DNA of 64,000 nucleotides from NCBI GenBank assembly GCA_964467345.1, contig CAYXPY010000010.1, positions 1 through 64,000 on the forward strand. The letters are read 5' to 3'. The DNA is from SM1-50 sp964467345 (GTDB taxonomy: Archaea > Thermoplasmatota > E2 > DHVEG-1). The position numbers were made by a program, and so were the translations under genes. Positions 8,096-16,008 of this stretch are shown here, piece by piece (the first letter of the stretch is position 1; each line of letters starts with the position of its first letter). The notes beneath the pieces were generated by a model. That model had not been told where the DNA came from, ran no database searches, and saw nothing but the letters and a program-made list of their open reading frames with translations.

Positions 8096-8957
8096 TCAGA
8101 TGCAGCACCTCCAAGATTTTCTTCCACATAACACGCAGATCCTTGGATACTGTTCCATCTGAAAACTCAATGATGCTTTGTTCATGAATCATGGCCTGTG
8201 TTATCGTCGTATCATAGGGGAGTATGCCTACAATCGGAATTGAATTCTGTTCACAATACTGCTGAATCTCGGTGGTGTTCTCCGGGTTGATCGTCGATTT
8301 GTTGATACAGACGACCGCAGGGATACGGAAATGGTGTGCGACGTCGATCACCCGCTGGAGGTCATGGATAGCTGAGAGTGTTGGTTCGGTTACGATTACT
8401 ACAAGATCAACACCGGTGATAGATGCGATCACCGGACATCCGATCCCTGGTGGACCATCGATGATGATGAGGTTTTTTTCCTGCTGTCTGGCGATATCAT
8501 GCGCAAGGGTTCTCACCAGTGTCACCAGTTTACCAGAGGCTTCTTCTGCGGTGTGTAAGGCAGCATGTACCAGGGGTCCAAATCGTGTCTCAGAAAGATA
8601 CGCAACACCAGACTGCCTGTCGACCATTGTGATAGCATGCACAGGGCAGACGAAGGCACAGACGCCACAGCCTTCACAGGATTGTTTCCTGAGCTGGATG
8701 TTTTCATCAATAGCATGAAAACGACAGGAATCATGACATTTTTTACAATCTATGCAAAGAGTGCTATCAATCGATGCTATCTTAAGACCATAGAAGAGTA
8801 GTGTTGTTTTGACCGTTGGTTTTAGGAGAAGATGAAGATCCGCTGCGTCAACATCGCAATCTGCAAACACGGTATCTTTTGCTAGGCTTGCAAAGGCTGC
8901 GGTAAGGGAGGTTTTCCCGGTGCCGCCTTTCCCACTGATGACCGTCAGTTCTTTCAT
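8088..8957 (-). CDS. MinD-superfamily ATPase with ferredoxin domain (1)
   Basis: This 289-residue P-loop protein of COG1149 type has the deviant Walker A GKGGTGKTS at the N terminus and a 2x[4Fe-4S] ferredoxin insert (STLCIDCKKCHDSC and CEGCGVCAFVCPVHA, about residues 66-112). The MinD-type Walker B region IIIDGPPGIGCP follows. Such proteins come in pairs next to NifX/ORP-family genes in anaerobes. They are thought to act in assembly of special metal clusters using ATP and electrons; the exact reaction is unproven. It overlaps its paralog (8954-9790) by 4 bp and the IscU-like gene by 8 bp. Confidence 0.9.
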   Translation of the reverse strand: MKELTVISGKGGTGKTSLTAAFASLAKDTVFADCDVDAADLHLLLKPTVKTTLLFYGLKIASIDSTLCIDCKKCHDSCRFHAIDENIQLRKQSCEGCGVCAFVCPVHAITMVDRQSGVAYLSETRFGPLVHAALHTAEEASGKLVTLVRTLAHDIARQQEKNLIIIDGPPGIGCPVIASITGVDLVVIVTEPTLSAIHDLQRVIDVAHHFRIPAVVCINKSTINPENTTEIQQYCEQNSIPIVGILPYDTTITQAMIHEQSIIEFSDGTVSKDLRVMWKKILEVLHLNG

Positions 8958-9790
8958 TTCCTCACATCCGCTTTGATTCGGTTGAAAAGAAGTGCGAACA
9001 TCTCATGCCATTCATATGCCTCGTGTACGAGTGCAATACCTTTTGAATAGAGGAAAGCGATTTTCTGTCGTTCAGGGATTTTTAACAGAACAGGTATTTT
9101 TTCTTCTTTACAATACGTTTCTATTCTTGTATCTCCAATCCCATCACGATTAATGACAACCCCAAAAGGAATACGCAGATGTTTCACAACTTCTATGGCA
9201 AGTGTAAGGTCATGCAGGCCAAATGGTGTTGGTTCGGTAACAAGGAGACAATAGTCTGAACCGCTGATTGATTCAATCACTGGACATGATGTACCAGGGG
9301 GAGCATCGATGATGACATCCTTGTTTGTATCGATTTTTCTTTTCAATGCCTTTATGACCGGGACGGCTTGTGATTCTCCGATGTTTAACATCCCTTGATA
9401 CACATCAATCCCCTTGATTTTCCCATAATCGATACTGCCAATCACCCGCTGCTTCCATGTAATCGCATTCTTTGGACAGACCAATTGACAGCCACCACAG
9501 GAGTGACATAATTCAGGAAAAATGAGTACCTTTGAACGGACCACGGCTAAGGCGTTATACGCACAGAATTCAGCGCACTTCCCGCAATAGTCACAACGCT
9601 CTGTGTCAATCTTCGGGATTGTTTTTGAGACGTTCTCATGTTTTTTGATGGTTGCCTGTAAGAAGATATTTGCGTTTGGTTCTTCGACGTCGCAGTCGAG
9701 AAACTGGCCATTTCCAATGCTTAATGCGATGTTTGTTGCCACGGTGGTTTTCCCGGTTCCTCCCTTCCCGCTGGCAACAGAGAGTATCAT
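8954..9790 (-). CDS. MinD-superfamily ATPase with ferredoxin domain (2)
   Basis: This 278-residue paralog of the next gene has Walker A GKGGTGKTT, ferredoxin clusters CDYCGKCAEFCAYNA and CHSCGGCQLVCPKNA, and Walker B-like VIIDAPPGTSCP. The family usually works as a heterodimeric pair. The ATGA overlaps on both sides (gamma-carbonic-anhydrase-like gene upstream, paralog downstream) imply coupled translation. Role as for its partner: ATP-dependent metallocofactor assembly or electron delivery, inferred from neighbourhood and from the orange-protein (ORP) loci of sulfate reducers. Confidence 0.9.
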   Translation of the reverse strand: MILSVASGKGGTGKTTVATNIALSIGNGQFLDCDVEEPNANIFLQATIKKHENVSKTIPKIDTERCDYCGKCAEFCAYNALAVVRSKVLIFPELCHSCGGCQLVCPKNAITWKQRVIGSIDYGKIKGIDVYQGMLNIGESQAVPVIKALKRKIDTNKDVIIDAPPGTSCPVIESISGSDYCLLVTEPTPFGLHDLTLAIEVVKHLRIPFGVVINRDGIGDTRIETYCKEEKIPVLLKIPERQKIAFLYSKGIALVHEAYEWHEMFALLFNRIKADVRK

Positions 9791-10335
9791 TTCTCCGTCA
9801 TCCCCAACGGGTTTATCTCTTTGAGGGAAGAAGGAAGACGGTTCTTGGCAAGATCAGCATATATCTTTTTGTATTCGGTCCATTGTTTCTCGTACTCGGC
9901 GGTTATCTGTGCAACGATTTTTGCGGGGATGCCAACCGTAATGGATTTCCCAGGGATTATTGTTTTATTTTTCACTACGGCGCCCTCAGCAATGACTGCC
10001 CATTCCCCGATCTCTGCATAGTCACTGACGATCGCCCCCATACCGATGACTACCCAATCATGAAGAATGGCATTATGGATGATGGCACCATGTCCAATGG
10101 TCACCATATCGCCGATACTGGTTTTTTCACCGGGTCTGGCATGGATGACGACGTTTTCTTCGACTGCGGTCTGGTTGCCTATTTGTATTGTACCGTAGTC
10201 AGCTCGAATGCGAGCCCCCGGTCCCACATAGCAATCCTCCCCGATGGTGACCTCTCCTATGATGTCCGCTGAGGGGTACACAAATGTTCCTTTTCCTATG
10301 CGTGGTTTTTTATTTTCAAATTCATAGATGGTCAT
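9787..10335 (-). CDS. gamma-carbonic anhydrase-like hexapeptide protein
   Basis: This 182-residue left-handed beta-helix protein is built of hexapeptide repeats (about residues 12-135; for example IGEVTIGEDCYVGPGARIRAD). The three zinc histidines of gamma-carbonic anhydrases are in place: IHARPG, then IGHGAIIH contributing two. A C-terminal helix completes the trimer. Members include archaeal Cam relatives and PaaY/CaiE; without the acidic loop, CO2-hydration activity is uncertain. It is embedded between NifX-like and MinD-ferredoxin genes. SD AGGAGGAAGG-like sequence lies upstream. Confidence 0.87.
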   Translation of the reverse strand: MTIYEFENKKPRIGKGTFVYPSADIIGEVTIGEDCYVGPGARIRADYGTIQIGNQTAVEENVVIHARPGEKTSIGDMVTIGHGAIIHNAILHDWVVIGMGAIVSDYAEIGEWAVIAEGAVVKNKTIIPGKSITVGIPAKIVAQITAEYEKQWTEYKKIYADLAKNRLPSSLKEINPLGMTEK

Positions 10336-10380
10336 GGATCCTTCCTCCTGCGATAGAGATTTGAGTGTATGGTCTGATTG

Positions 10381-10782
10381 TTATCGGCAGTGTTCTCCCT
10401 GGTGTTCATGATGATGTTGATCCCGAAACGCGTGGCTTGCGCATGCGTCACCAGCACCTGCTTTTTGGAGACGTCCTTGTCTGAACGCGGCAATTGCATC
10501 TTTGACGGTCCCGGTGGCGCCGATGTATACATCGATTCCGGTTTCTGCGAACATGCTGATGGCACGTCGACCGAGTCCTCGGCATACCAGGACCTGGACT
10601 CCTTCCCGGGCCATGATCTCTGGTGGATATCCCACCCCGCCCATGTGTTCACTTGTGTTTTGTACGACTTTCACATCATTGGTCTCCAGGTCCACAATCG
10701 TGTAGGTGGGGACTCTGCCAAAATGTTCGCCGACAACATCGTCCAGCCCGTGGTCTCCCATTGTTGGGATGCATACTTTCAT
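10381..10782 (-). CDS. NifX/NifB-family cofactor-binding protein, His-rich tail
   Basis: This 133-residue protein of the dinitrogenase iron-molybdenum cofactor (NifX/NafY/ORP) family starts with MKVCIPTMGDHGLDD and shows the core stretches GEHFGRVPTYTIVD, VVCRG-like VLVCRGLGRRA and GIDVYIGATGTVKDA. The C-terminal 20 residues are rich in His and Cys (DQHHHEHQGEHC), a likely metal-binding tail that the neighbouring paralog lacks. The start overlaps the stop of that paralog by one base. Known relatives bind FeMo-co precursors or a Mo-Cu cluster. No nitrogenase gene is in the window, so another cluster is the likely cargo. Confidence 0.87.
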   Translation of the reverse strand: MKVCIPTMGDHGLDDVVGEHFGRVPTYTIVDLETNDVKVVQNTSEHMGGVGYPPEIMAREGVQVLVCRGLGRRAISMFAETGIDVYIGATGTVKDAIAAFRQGRLQKAGAGDACASHAFRDQHHHEHQGEHCR

Positions 10783-11156
10783 TACTTTCTGTCTCCTATT
10801 CCTGCGTGACTTTCTACATTTGCTGATCCTGTTTCTTGGAGGGTTCCTTTCTGGTATTTCTCAAATGCTTCACGGATCGTCCCCTGGGCTCCTGTGAACA
10901 CTCTGATACCTGCTGCTTGAAGGATTTGAAACGCATTTGGTCCGATATTGCCTGTTATGACGACGTCTACTTTTTCTTTTGTCACGATTTGGGCTGCTTG
11001 AATCCCAGCACCGCCTGATGAGAGGGTCGCCTCGTTTGAAAGCGTTTTTATTTGCATGGTGTCGTTATCGATGATTACGAAATAGTGACATCTCCCGAAC
11101 CGTTGGTCAACATCTGCCTCAAGAGTATTTCCTGTTGATGATACACATATTTTCAT
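10782..11156 (-). CDS. NifX/NifB-family cofactor-binding protein
   Basis: This 124-residue protein of the same family as the next gene has MKICVSSTGNTLEADV at the start, then QRFGRCHYFVIID, VDVVITGNIGPNAF and GIRVFTGAQGTIREA. The frame is open 216 bp further upstream, but that extension overlaps the zinc-ribbon gene and has a different character. MKICVSS is the normal family start, so 11156 is chosen. The stop and the next start share a base (about 10782). It lies two genes from Mrp/NBP35, an arrangement typical of ORP-like loci. Confidence 0.86.
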   Translation of the reverse strand: MKICVSSTGNTLEADVDQRFGRCHYFVIIDNDTMQIKTLSNEATLSSGGAGIQAAQIVTKEKVDVVITGNIGPNAFQILQAAGIRVFTGAQGTIREAFEKYQKGTLQETGSANVESHAGIGDRK

Positions 11157-11218
11157 GATTATTTCCGCCTCATTTACTTCTTGTTTTTTTGATTTCAGTA
11201 TCGTCCCGTTGTTTATGA

Positions 11219-11422
11219 CTACGAGCGGGTCATGAGTGTTCCGCACTGGGGACATTTTTTCGTATAGCAGGGAACACCTCGTTGGTGAGGTTCCCGATGA
11301 CCACAGTTTGGACAGAGACATTCCCCGCCGGGGCCGATACCGTATCCGCCACCAAGGCCTCGGCCTCCACATCGCCCGAAGCCTCCTCCGCCACCTCGTC
11401 CTCTTGGCATCGCCTCGTTCAT
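11219..11422 (-). CDS. small glycine-rich zinc-ribbon protein
   Basis: This 67-residue protein has a Gly/Arg-rich first half (RGRGGGGGFGRCGGRGLGGG) and a C-terminal rubredoxin-like knuckle pair, CPNCGHREPH then CYTKKCPQCG. Such small proteins often stand next to NifX/Mrp genes in archaea and anaerobic bacteria. They may deliver or hold a metal; function is unproven. Its ATG overlaps the Mrp stop (ATGA), supporting that it is a real gene despite its size. Confidence 0.75.
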   Translation of the reverse strand: MNEAMPRGRGGGGGFGRCGGRGLGGGYGIGPGGECLCPNCGHREPHQRGVPCYTKKCPQCGTLMTRS

Positions 11423-12246
11423 CTCCTTTGATTGACGATTTCTACAATTTTTTCAACAATCTGTTTAAAGGATTTTGTTGCATGCGCTTGCGAATGTTTT
11501 GTAAGGAATGGTTCTCCACTGTCCCCTGTTGTTACGATATCGGGGTCTAAGGGGATCTTCCCAAGAAAAGGCACCTGGAAATCGATGGACGCCTTCAATC
11601 CTCCACCGGTTTTAAAGATGTCGATGTCTTTGTGACAATGAGGGCAGGTAAACCCGCTCATATTCTCAATGATGCCGATGATAGGCATGTTCATCTTTTT
11701 GACAAAGTTGATTGATTTGCGGACGCTTACCAATGCTAAATCCTGTGGGGTTGTGACGATGACTGCGCCGTCGCTTTTTGGGATGAGTTGAGCGATACTG
11801 AGGGGTTCATCGCCAGTACCTGGGGGGAGATCGACGATGAGGTAATCAAGGTCACCCCAGTCAACATCTCCAATGAACTGTTTTATCGCCCCCATCTTCA
11901 TCGGTCCTCGCCAGATCACCGGAGAATCCGTATCAGAGAGGAGAAAACCGATTGACATGACCTTTAAGTGTGGTGTAATCATGATTGGGTTAAACCCCAT
12001 TGAGGACGCTGTTGGCTTCTTTTTTTCCACCCCAAGGATTTTTGGGATGCTTGGTCCATGCATATCGCAATCCATTAAGCCGACCATGTATTTTTTTTCT
12101 GAGAGAGCAAAGGCAAGATTCACAGATACGGTGCTTTTCCCAACCCCGCCTTTCCCGCTTAAAACAATGATCTTATGTTTTATCCTGCTGAGATTCTGTG
12201 CAATTTTTTGATCGTCTCTGTTATTTTTTTCCATCGATTCGTTCAC
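11419..12246 (-). CDS. Mrp/NBP35-type Fe-S cluster carrier ATPase
   Basis: This 275-residue P-loop ATPase holds and transfers a [4Fe-4S] cluster at a dimer interface. It has the deviant Walker A SGKGGVGKSTVSVNLA, switch stretches DCDMHGPSIPKILG and VDLPPGTGDEPLS, and the bridging cluster motif CPHCH (CX2C) after ENMSGF. Length is normal. It is the second gene of the minus cluster, after the DUF5320 gene, and is coupled by ATGA to the small zinc-ribbon gene. With the IscU scaffolds it completes a build-and-carry system for clusters. Confidence 0.92.
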   Translation of the reverse strand: MNESMEKNNRDDQKIAQNLSRIKHKIIVLSGKGGVGKSTVSVNLAFALSEKKYMVGLMDCDMHGPSIPKILGVEKKKPTASSMGFNPIMITPHLKVMSIGFLLSDTDSPVIWRGPMKMGAIKQFIGDVDWGDLDYLIVDLPPGTGDEPLSIAQLIPKSDGAVIVTTPQDLALVSVRKSINFVKKMNMPIIGIIENMSGFTCPHCHKDIDIFKTGGGLKASIDFQVPFLGKIPLDPDIVTTGDSGEPFLTKHSQAHATKSFKQIVEKIVEIVNQRR

Positions 12247-12322
12247 CTCATTGATTACTTTTTATTCGTCATGCATTTGTCTGCCATAAAAAGAAAAAAG
12301 AAGATGCTCGTTGTTTGTATAA

Positions 12323-12682
12323 TTAGGGAGCGTCCTTTTTTTCTTTTGAGAGTTCTTGGAGCCGTTCCTGTACTCGCTTGATTTCTTCTTCGAGGTCTTG
12401 TATCATAGTTTCTAGATAGGTTTTTTCTTCTTCTCGGCTCGGTTCTATATATGGCTCGGGGTAGTATGGCCCAGGAGAGGGATATCGTGCTGGTCCCCAG
12501 AAGCCTCTGCCACGCCCCCGGTATCCTCTTCCGAAGCCGCGACCGCGGCCTCTTCCAAAGCCACCGCCGCGTCCGAAACCAGGGTTTGCGTAACCAGGTG
12601 TGTTGTATCCTGCGCAGTATCCTGCGGCTCGTCCGGTTCTTGGTCCAAGTCCCCAGGGTCCTGTTCTATCGCCACCAGGCAT
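12323..12682 (-). CDS. DUF5320-family glycine-rich protein
   Basis: The protein (119 residues) starts MPGGDRTGPWGLGPRTGR, the hallmark of DUF5320. It continues with a Gly/Arg/Phe-rich low-complexity segment and ends in a charged coiled coil (EEEIKRVQERLQELSKEK). The start was moved to the ATG of MPGG because an AGGAGGTGA ribosome site lies just upstream and covers the earlier in-frame GTG. Function is unknown; the family recurs beside NifX/ORP and Mrp genes. It is the promoter-proximal gene of the cofactor cluster. Confidence 0.82.
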   Translation of the reverse strand: MPGGDRTGPWGLGPRTGRAAGYCAGYNTPGYANPGFGRGGGFGRGRGRGFGRGYRGRGRGFWGPARYPSPGPYYPEPYIEPSREEEKTYLETMIQDLEEEIKRVQERLQELSKEKKDAP

Positions 12683-12888
12683 AGTTTCTTTCACCTCCTT
12701 TTTTTATTTTATTTTTTATGGGTTTTATCTGGAAATCCATCATCAGTACTATAGAGGATGGAATATCATTTATAAATATTATGATTATAATTATTAACAA
12801 TTTCTTAGAATTACTTATTAAATATAGGTAAAATTTAAATATAATGGTGTTATTATTAATAATATATATGTTCTCGTGAGGTGTGCTC
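12683..12888. promoter_or_regulatory. divergent promoter region of cofactor cluster and AsnC-like regulator
   Basis: This AT-rich 206-bp gap separates the divergent genes starting at 12682 (minus) and 12889 (plus). On the minus strand TTTATAAATG (about 12769-12778) is a TATA-box candidate for the cluster. For the plus-strand gene a perfect 12-bp palindrome, ATTATTAATAAT at 12852-12863, lies about 26 bp before the start codon, where a TATA box or operator would sit. A GAGGTG ribosome site precedes the ATG. Binding by the adjacent regulator is a guess. Confidence 0.55.
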
Positions 12889-13461
12889 ATGCCGCAAGTA
12901 AAATTCAGCCTTGACGAAAAAGATAGAAAAATAATCTCCCTGTTCCATGACAATCATGAGATTTCCCAAGAAGAAATCGCAAAAAAAGTAAAATTATCCC
13001 AACCATCCGTTGCAATGAGGATAAAAAGACTCAAAGAACGAGGCATACTTGAAATAGTCACAGGAGTGAACCTCAACAAGGTCGGAATGTATCTTGCAAA
13101 GGTCATGGTACGAACAACCAACACTACAAAAATCCTAAACATGTTCCGTGGGTGTCCGTTCTTTCTGAATGGCTTTGTTGTATCCGGGGATGAAAACCTC
13201 ATGTTGTTATTTGCTGGGGAGGATCTGGCATCCCTTGAATCGATAATAGATTGCCGCATACGCAAAGATAAAGACGTGCAAAGCGCGGATTTCAACATCA
13301 TCATCTCAAGCATCAAGGATTTTGTCGTCCCGCTCCGGATTGTCGAAAGACCACAGAACAAGCCGCCCTGCGGTGTCGAATATAAGACCTGCCAGGCATA
13401 CACGGAAAACCGTTGTTTTGGTTGCCCGGCGACGAATCGGTACAAAGGGTCGTTTTGGTGA
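12889..13461 (+). CDS. Lrp/AsnC-like regulator with four-cysteine C-terminal tail
   Basis: This 190-residue regulator has an N-terminal winged helix (about 5-60; EISQEEIAKKVKLSQPSVAM is the HTH) and a central domain resembling the AsnC effector fold. The C-terminal tail carries C161, C168, C176 and C179 (CGVEYKTC, then RCFGC). Classical AsnC proteins have no such tail, so it could bind zinc or an Fe-S cluster and make the protein a metal or redox sensor (inference). The ATG at 12889 is preferred over the upstream GTG because GAGGTG lies at the right distance. It is divergent from the cofactor cluster, its likely target. Confidence 0.85.
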   Translation: MPQVKFSLDEKDRKIISLFHDNHEISQEEIAKKVKLSQPSVAMRIKRLKERGILEIVTGVNLNKVGMYLAKVMVRTTNTTKILNMFRGCPFFLNGFVVSGDENLMLLFAGEDLASLESIIDCRIRKDKDVQSADFNIIISSIKDFVVPLRIVERPQNKPPCGVEYKTCQAYTENRCFGCPATNRYKGSFW

Positions 13462-13517
13462 AAAACAAGTAATAAGAAATCTGTCGTATGACACATGATT
13501 GAATAGGCAACCCTTGC

Positions 13518-14255
13518 TTAGTAGGGTGGTTCTTTGGATAATTCAGATTGTTCGACTTTTTTGCTCAAACCATATTTTTTCATGATAGAGCTGACCAGAT
13601 CAATGAACCAGTCAGGGACGCTGGGGGAGACGACGATCGCGTCAATCAACCGATCCAAATCTGTTTTCACATAGATCCCAAACCATTTCGGATCCACATA
13701 CAGAATCGGTTTTTCAACGCTCTCCTGCGGTGATGCGAACTTCAGGATGACTGCCCGAAGCTCCCGTTCATGTTCAAAGGATTTCCGTTTATAGAGAAAG
13801 GGATTGAAGATATACCCCTTAGGGATCATCTCTCGGGTGTAATCGATGTATTTGACTTTGCCGATGAAGATATCATCCTGCTTGTGAGACAGAAAACTGT
13901 CCTTCAATCGTCTGAATGTCGATTTGATCGCGACGCCCTCATTGCTCTGCAGACAGATCTCCCACATGGCTGCTGACTCGGTATCATTGATATGCCAGCT
14001 GCTGATGTTTACTATCTTGCGAATCCTATCATATATCTCCAGCTGATTCAATTTGATGGTTGGCTGTAATCGTTGTTCCCATAACTTCGCATCGGTTTCT
14101 GTGAATTTTCCCTCATATTTATCAGGCAGTTGATCGCTTCGAACGAAAAACAAGGCGTTCCGTTCCAGATAGGATACAAACTTGGTGAAGTCGACGTACC
14201 TCCAGATGATGGTCTCCTCGGCTGGTTCTTCAAACTCAGGGTTCTGTTGATACAT
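13518..14255 (-). CDS. DUF2971 family protein
   Basis: This 245-residue protein fits DUF2971: early IIWRYVDFTKFVSYLERN (W-Y and a helix), SDQLPDKYEG, then SSWHINDTESAAMWEI followed by EGVAIKST and a late ERELRAVIL. Members are found in bacteria and archaea, often in accessory or defence neighbourhoods; no activity is established. It converges on the AsnC-like gene. There is nothing else in its neighbourhood that hints at function. Confidence 0.8.
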   Translation of the reverse strand: MYQQNPEFEEPAEETIIWRYVDFTKFVSYLERNALFFVRSDQLPDKYEGKFTETDAKLWEQRLQPTIKLNQLEIYDRIRKIVNISSWHINDTESAAMWEICLQSNEGVAIKSTFRRLKDSFLSHKQDDIFIGKVKYIDYTREMIPKGYIFNPFLYKRKSFEHERELRAVILKFASPQESVEKPILYVDPKWFGIYVKTDLDRLIDAIVVSPSVPDWFIDLVSSIMKKYGLSKKVEQSELSKEPPY

Positions 14256-14376
14256 TTCCCGCTCCTGTCTTCACATCGTTTCTTTCTTTAAAACCTTTCC
14301 TTACAGTGAAAAAACAAAAAGACCAAAGCCTTCAATGCAATACAGCCAGACTTGTTTTTTCTCACAATTGATGCTG

Positions 14377-15636
14377 TTATACGTTTTCGTATTCTTTAAG
14401 AATGGAAACCAATTTATATTTTTTTATCCCGGGAACCATGTCTACTCTCTGGATGATGTGCGTGTATCCTTTTAGCAACGTCCGTATCCGAACATAGGCG
14501 ATGATGTCGTATCTATCCCCGAAGATAACGCTTAGTGACTCGATACCTTTTATTTTTCCTACAGAATCAAGAATGGAGTTCACCGGCACCGCAGGATCGA
14601 TTTTTATAAAAATAAAGGCTTTTACTTCTGATAACGCAAAGGTGATGATCCCGATCACAACAAGAATGAACCCGATCAAACGGATAAGCCAGATTGTTGG
14701 TGACTCTGGAAAGGGTATGAATATGAACAGGGAGAGAACAAAGGATATGGGAACTGAAAAAAGAATGGTTGATGCTTTTATCGCCTGTGCGACACTGGGC
14801 TTGCCGATACGCAGTGATCGAATGTAAAACAATGACGAAAATAACACCACAGTCATGGAAAGGGCGACAGGCCAGAAGAACTGAAAAGATGATTCCAATC
14901 CCTCAAGAACATAGGTTGTTCTCGTCACTATATCGAGAAGGGCAAGGAAAAGACTGATAAACAAAAAGCTAAAAACCAAGTTCCAAAACCGTATGTTGAT
15001 CGAATCATTTGGTCTTTTATTTATCTTTAAAAGCATAAGCTTGCGTTGGCTTACCAGCAAAAAAACCAATCCTGGGTTGACCACAAGAAACATAATGGAG
15101 ATAGCCTCAAGACTGATATCTCCTGAAAATGAAATCGAACTTAGAATCGCACCGAGCATGACAACAATACATGATTGTACCTCGATGAGCGTTGGTGAGT
15201 TTTTCTCTGCAACAGACTCGGTAATAAGTAAATACAAAATCGCTATCTGCTTGAAGGGAAGAATAAGCGAGGGGTCTACCAACAACGATAACACAGCAAA
15301 ATAACCAATGGTCGTCGCGGCATTGCCAAACCCTGCAAGTATATGATAGGGAAGTTCAGTTCTATGCAAGAGACGCAGCCGCTGAAACGAAGGGTCAAGA
15401 AAGCGACAGCCTATGCTCTTTCCACGAATCGGCACAGAGAAAAAAAGGCAGACGAGGAAGGTTATTAGAAGCCCGACGAAAAAAGACGAGAAGCTAAACA
15501 GCCAGGGGATTTTTTCAGCGGTATAGACAGTTGAATACTCATGAATGATGCTGCTGTCAATCGCTGCGACAACCGCTGCGATAAAGGAAGAAAGCAGCAC
15601 CAGGGTAAAAAAAAGATCGCGTGTTCTCAGAAACAT
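14377..15636 (-). CDS. membrane protein (DMT/EamA-like) fused to C-terminal RAM domain
   Basis: This 419-residue protein has about ten hydrophobic segments, in an arrangement similar to EamA/DMT transporters, up to about residue 335. An about 80-residue soluble domain follows (from AFIFIKIDPAVPVNSIL to the end). This tail has the alpha-beta pattern and spacing of the RAM/AsnC effector domain: FIKI strand, helix VGKIKGI, SVIFGDRYDIIAYVRI, helix, then VPGIKKYKLV. A transporter with a RAM tail would let a small ligand gate transport or sense it (inference). A separate RAM-only protein lies just upstream (15980-16300). Substrate unknown. Confidence 0.72.
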   Translation of the reverse strand: MFLRTRDLFFTLVLLSSFIAAVVAAIDSSIIHEYSTVYTAEKIPWLFSFSSFFVGLLITFLVCLFFSVPIRGKSIGCRFLDPSFQRLRLLHRTELPYHILAGFGNAATTIGYFAVLSLLVDPSLILPFKQIAILYLLITESVAEKNSPTLIEVQSCIVVMLGAILSSISFSGDISLEAISIMFLVVNPGLVFLLVSQRKLMLLKINKRPNDSINIRFWNLVFSFLFISLFLALLDIVTRTTYVLEGLESSFQFFWPVALSMTVVLFSSLFYIRSLRIGKPSVAQAIKASTILFSVPISFVLSLFIFIPFPESPTIWLIRLIGFILVVIGIITFALSEVKAFIFIKIDPAVPVNSILDSVGKIKGIESLSVIFGDRYDIIAYVRIRTLLKGYTHIIQRVDMVPGIKKYKLVSILKEYENV

Positions 15637-15744
15637 GATCCTTACCAGTTTTTCCTAACTACGGGTTGGAATCAATTTTTTTTATATTACAGATGAGCTT
15701 GCCTTAGTTTATCAATACACGGTCAAGTGTCCTTAATTCCATAA

Positions 15745-16008
15745 TTATGATGTATGGGAATTTTTATGGGAGAATAACGAGTCTTTGAGCATCTTGACAT
15801 GAATTGCTTTTGGACCTTGTGTTGAATTTCTTATCTCATATTCGACCTCATCACCACTATCAAGTAATGTCAAAAAATCAAGGTCTTTTTTATATACAAG
15901 AATATCCTGTCCATCGTGGTTCTCTATCAACCCATATCCTTGTTTTTCGCTCCAAAACGACACAAAGCCTCTGCTGCGGTTAGAGTGTTGACTGGTGGTT
16001 GGATTCAT
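15745..16008 (-). CDS. cold-shock-domain protein
   Basis: This 87-residue protein contains an OB-fold cold-shock domain: RGFVSFWSEKQGYGLIEN (RNP1-like) and GQDILVYKKDL, DEVEYEIRNSTQGPKAIHV. RNP1 is degenerate (KQGYGLIE for KGFGFI), and RNP2 reads DILVYKKDL for VFVHFS, so nucleic-acid binding may be altered. The start at 16008 is chosen because GGAGGTG lies 7 nt upstream; earlier in-frame starts run through the RAM gene. It overlaps that gene by 29 bp and is translated with it. Probable RNA chaperone. Confidence 0.78.
   Translation of the reverse strand: MNPTTSQHSNRSRGFVSFWSEKQGYGLIENHDGQDILVYKKDLDFLTLLDSGDEVEYEIRNSTQGPKAIHVKMLKDSLFSHKNSHTS

Noticed and set aside
9652..10272. 206-codon plus-strand frame
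   Set aside because: Lies antisense over the gamma-carbonic-anhydrase-like and MinD-ferredoxin genes; the translation has no domain character and no ribosome site.
10332..10652. 106-codon minus-strand frame overlapping the NifX-like gene
   Set aside because: Alternative frame of a recognised NifX-family gene; Trp/Ser/Gln-rich nonsense translation.
6980..11156. Nitrogenase-linked nif cluster
   Set aside because: NifU-like and NifX-like proteins are present, but nifH, nifD, nifK, nifE, nifN and nifB are not; the set fits ORP/Mrp loci better.
12449..12640. Repeat array in the glycine-rich DUF5320 gene
   Set aside because: The Gly/Arg codon repetition is coding low complexity, not a DNA repeat element.
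12666..12953. 95-codon minus-strand frame over the divergent promoter
   Set aside because: Covers the AT-rich promoter region and both gene starts; Ile/Asn-rich low-complexity translation.
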